From assembly GCA_937952455.1 (NCBI GenBank), contig CALFYU010000001.1:1-5963 (forward strand): 5,963 nucleotides of DNA, read 5' to 3'. The number at the start of each line of letters is the position of its first letter. Position 1 is the stretch's first letter. The DNA is from an uncultured Planctomycetaceae bacterium (GTDB lineage: Bacteria > Planctomycetota > Planctomycetia > Planctomycetales > Planctomycetaceae). Below are positions 5,707-5,963 of the stretch, piece after piece. The translations under genes were made by a program, and so were the position numbers. The notes beneath the pieces are model-generated. The model had not been told where the DNA came from. It saw only the letters and a program-made list of their open reading frames with translations, and did not search any database.

Positions 5707-5963
5707 GATGCATGATCGGTCGCGACGTCGTACTGAACCGGACGACGGCGTTGCTCCTCCCCCCTCCAATTGATAGGAGCGGAACATTAACCGAAAGCAG
5801 CGTTTAAGGCATCACCAATTTTTAAGGGCGCAAAGGGTAGTCCTCCATGGCACGACCCGGTGCCATAGTCAACAAAAAAATCCCACACGGTGACCGAACA
5901 CATCCCTGTGCGCAACACCGCACGTTTACCCAACCCGGTGTCTTTTCGTCAGAAACAACGATT
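5707..5963. other. Non-coding region upstream of the ligase
   Basis: No supported gene is seen in this stretch to the right edge. It holds the 20-bp inverted repeat, an A-run at about 5873-5880, a small CGGTGACCG palindrome (5888-5896) and a weak 5-bp hairpin GTGCG/CGCAC (5908-5923). It probably contains the promoter and 5' leader of the ligase gene, but no -35/-10 pair stands out. Confidence 0.5.
5847..5866. promoter_or_regulatory. Perfect 20-bp inverted repeat upstream of the ligase, possible operator
   Basis: Arms ATGGCAC and GTGCCAT are separated by six bases (GACCCG). The site is about 150 nt before the ligase start codon. On the minus strand TTGACT (5867-5872), a fair -35 match, directly abuts it, but no good -10 follows at normal spacing. 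Neither strand has a T-run after the stem, so a terminator is unlikely. Seven-base half-sites with a short centre are compatible with a dimeric repressor, for example of the TetR or GntR type. That is inference, and a chance palindrome is possible. Confidence 0.35.

Noticed and set aside
5695..5787. Upstream extension of the ligase to the ATG at 5787
   Set aside because: The 31 extra residues contain a Gly/Ser/Arg-rich stretch with no family resemblance. The ATG at 5694 has a near-ideal ribosome binding site.

Overview
This window looks like a chromosomal segment from a planctomycete, probably of the Planctomycetia (Pirellulales/Planctomycetales type). Three things suggest this. One gene encodes a membrane-anchored DUF1571 protein, a family I know mainly from planctomycetes. 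The sequence is moderately GC-rich with generous intergenic spacers. The spacer at 70-352 carries GGTTCCCAA-type hairpins, which I recall as common in planctomycete genomes. The assignment is inference, since no rRNA or other marker gene is present.

All supported genes lie on the minus strand and are transcribed from right to left. The order is: a FadD-like long-chain acyl-CoA synthetase (4003-5694); a short-chain dehydrogenase/reductase (SDR, 2978-3892); the DUF1571 protein (1738-2766); a FadI-type 3-ketoacyl-CoA thiolase (353-1642); and the first 23 codons of a FadJ/FadB-like enoyl-CoA hydratase/3-hydroxyacyl-CoA dehydrogenase (1-69, cut by the window edge). Gaps between genes are 110, 211, 95 and 283 nt. 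Co-directionality is clear, but a single transcript is not proven. No convincing promoter or intrinsic terminator could be identified.

The enzymes fit fatty acid beta-oxidation. The ligase activates a fatty acid to acyl-CoA, the FadJ-like protein hydrates and oxidises the enoyl-CoA, and the thiolase releases acetyl-CoA. No acyl-CoA dehydrogenase lies in the window. The roles of the SDR and of the DUF1571 protein in this setting are not known from sequence.

Three points deserve a second look. A mirror-image four-hairpin repeat lies directly behind the thiolase stop codon. The SDR has lost the normally invariant lysine of the YxxxK active site (Y155-A-S-R-L159) and carries a proline-rich tail. 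A perfect 20-bp inverted repeat lies upstream of the ligase. I did not find a clearly new multi-gene system; most of the window is ordinary lipid metabolism.
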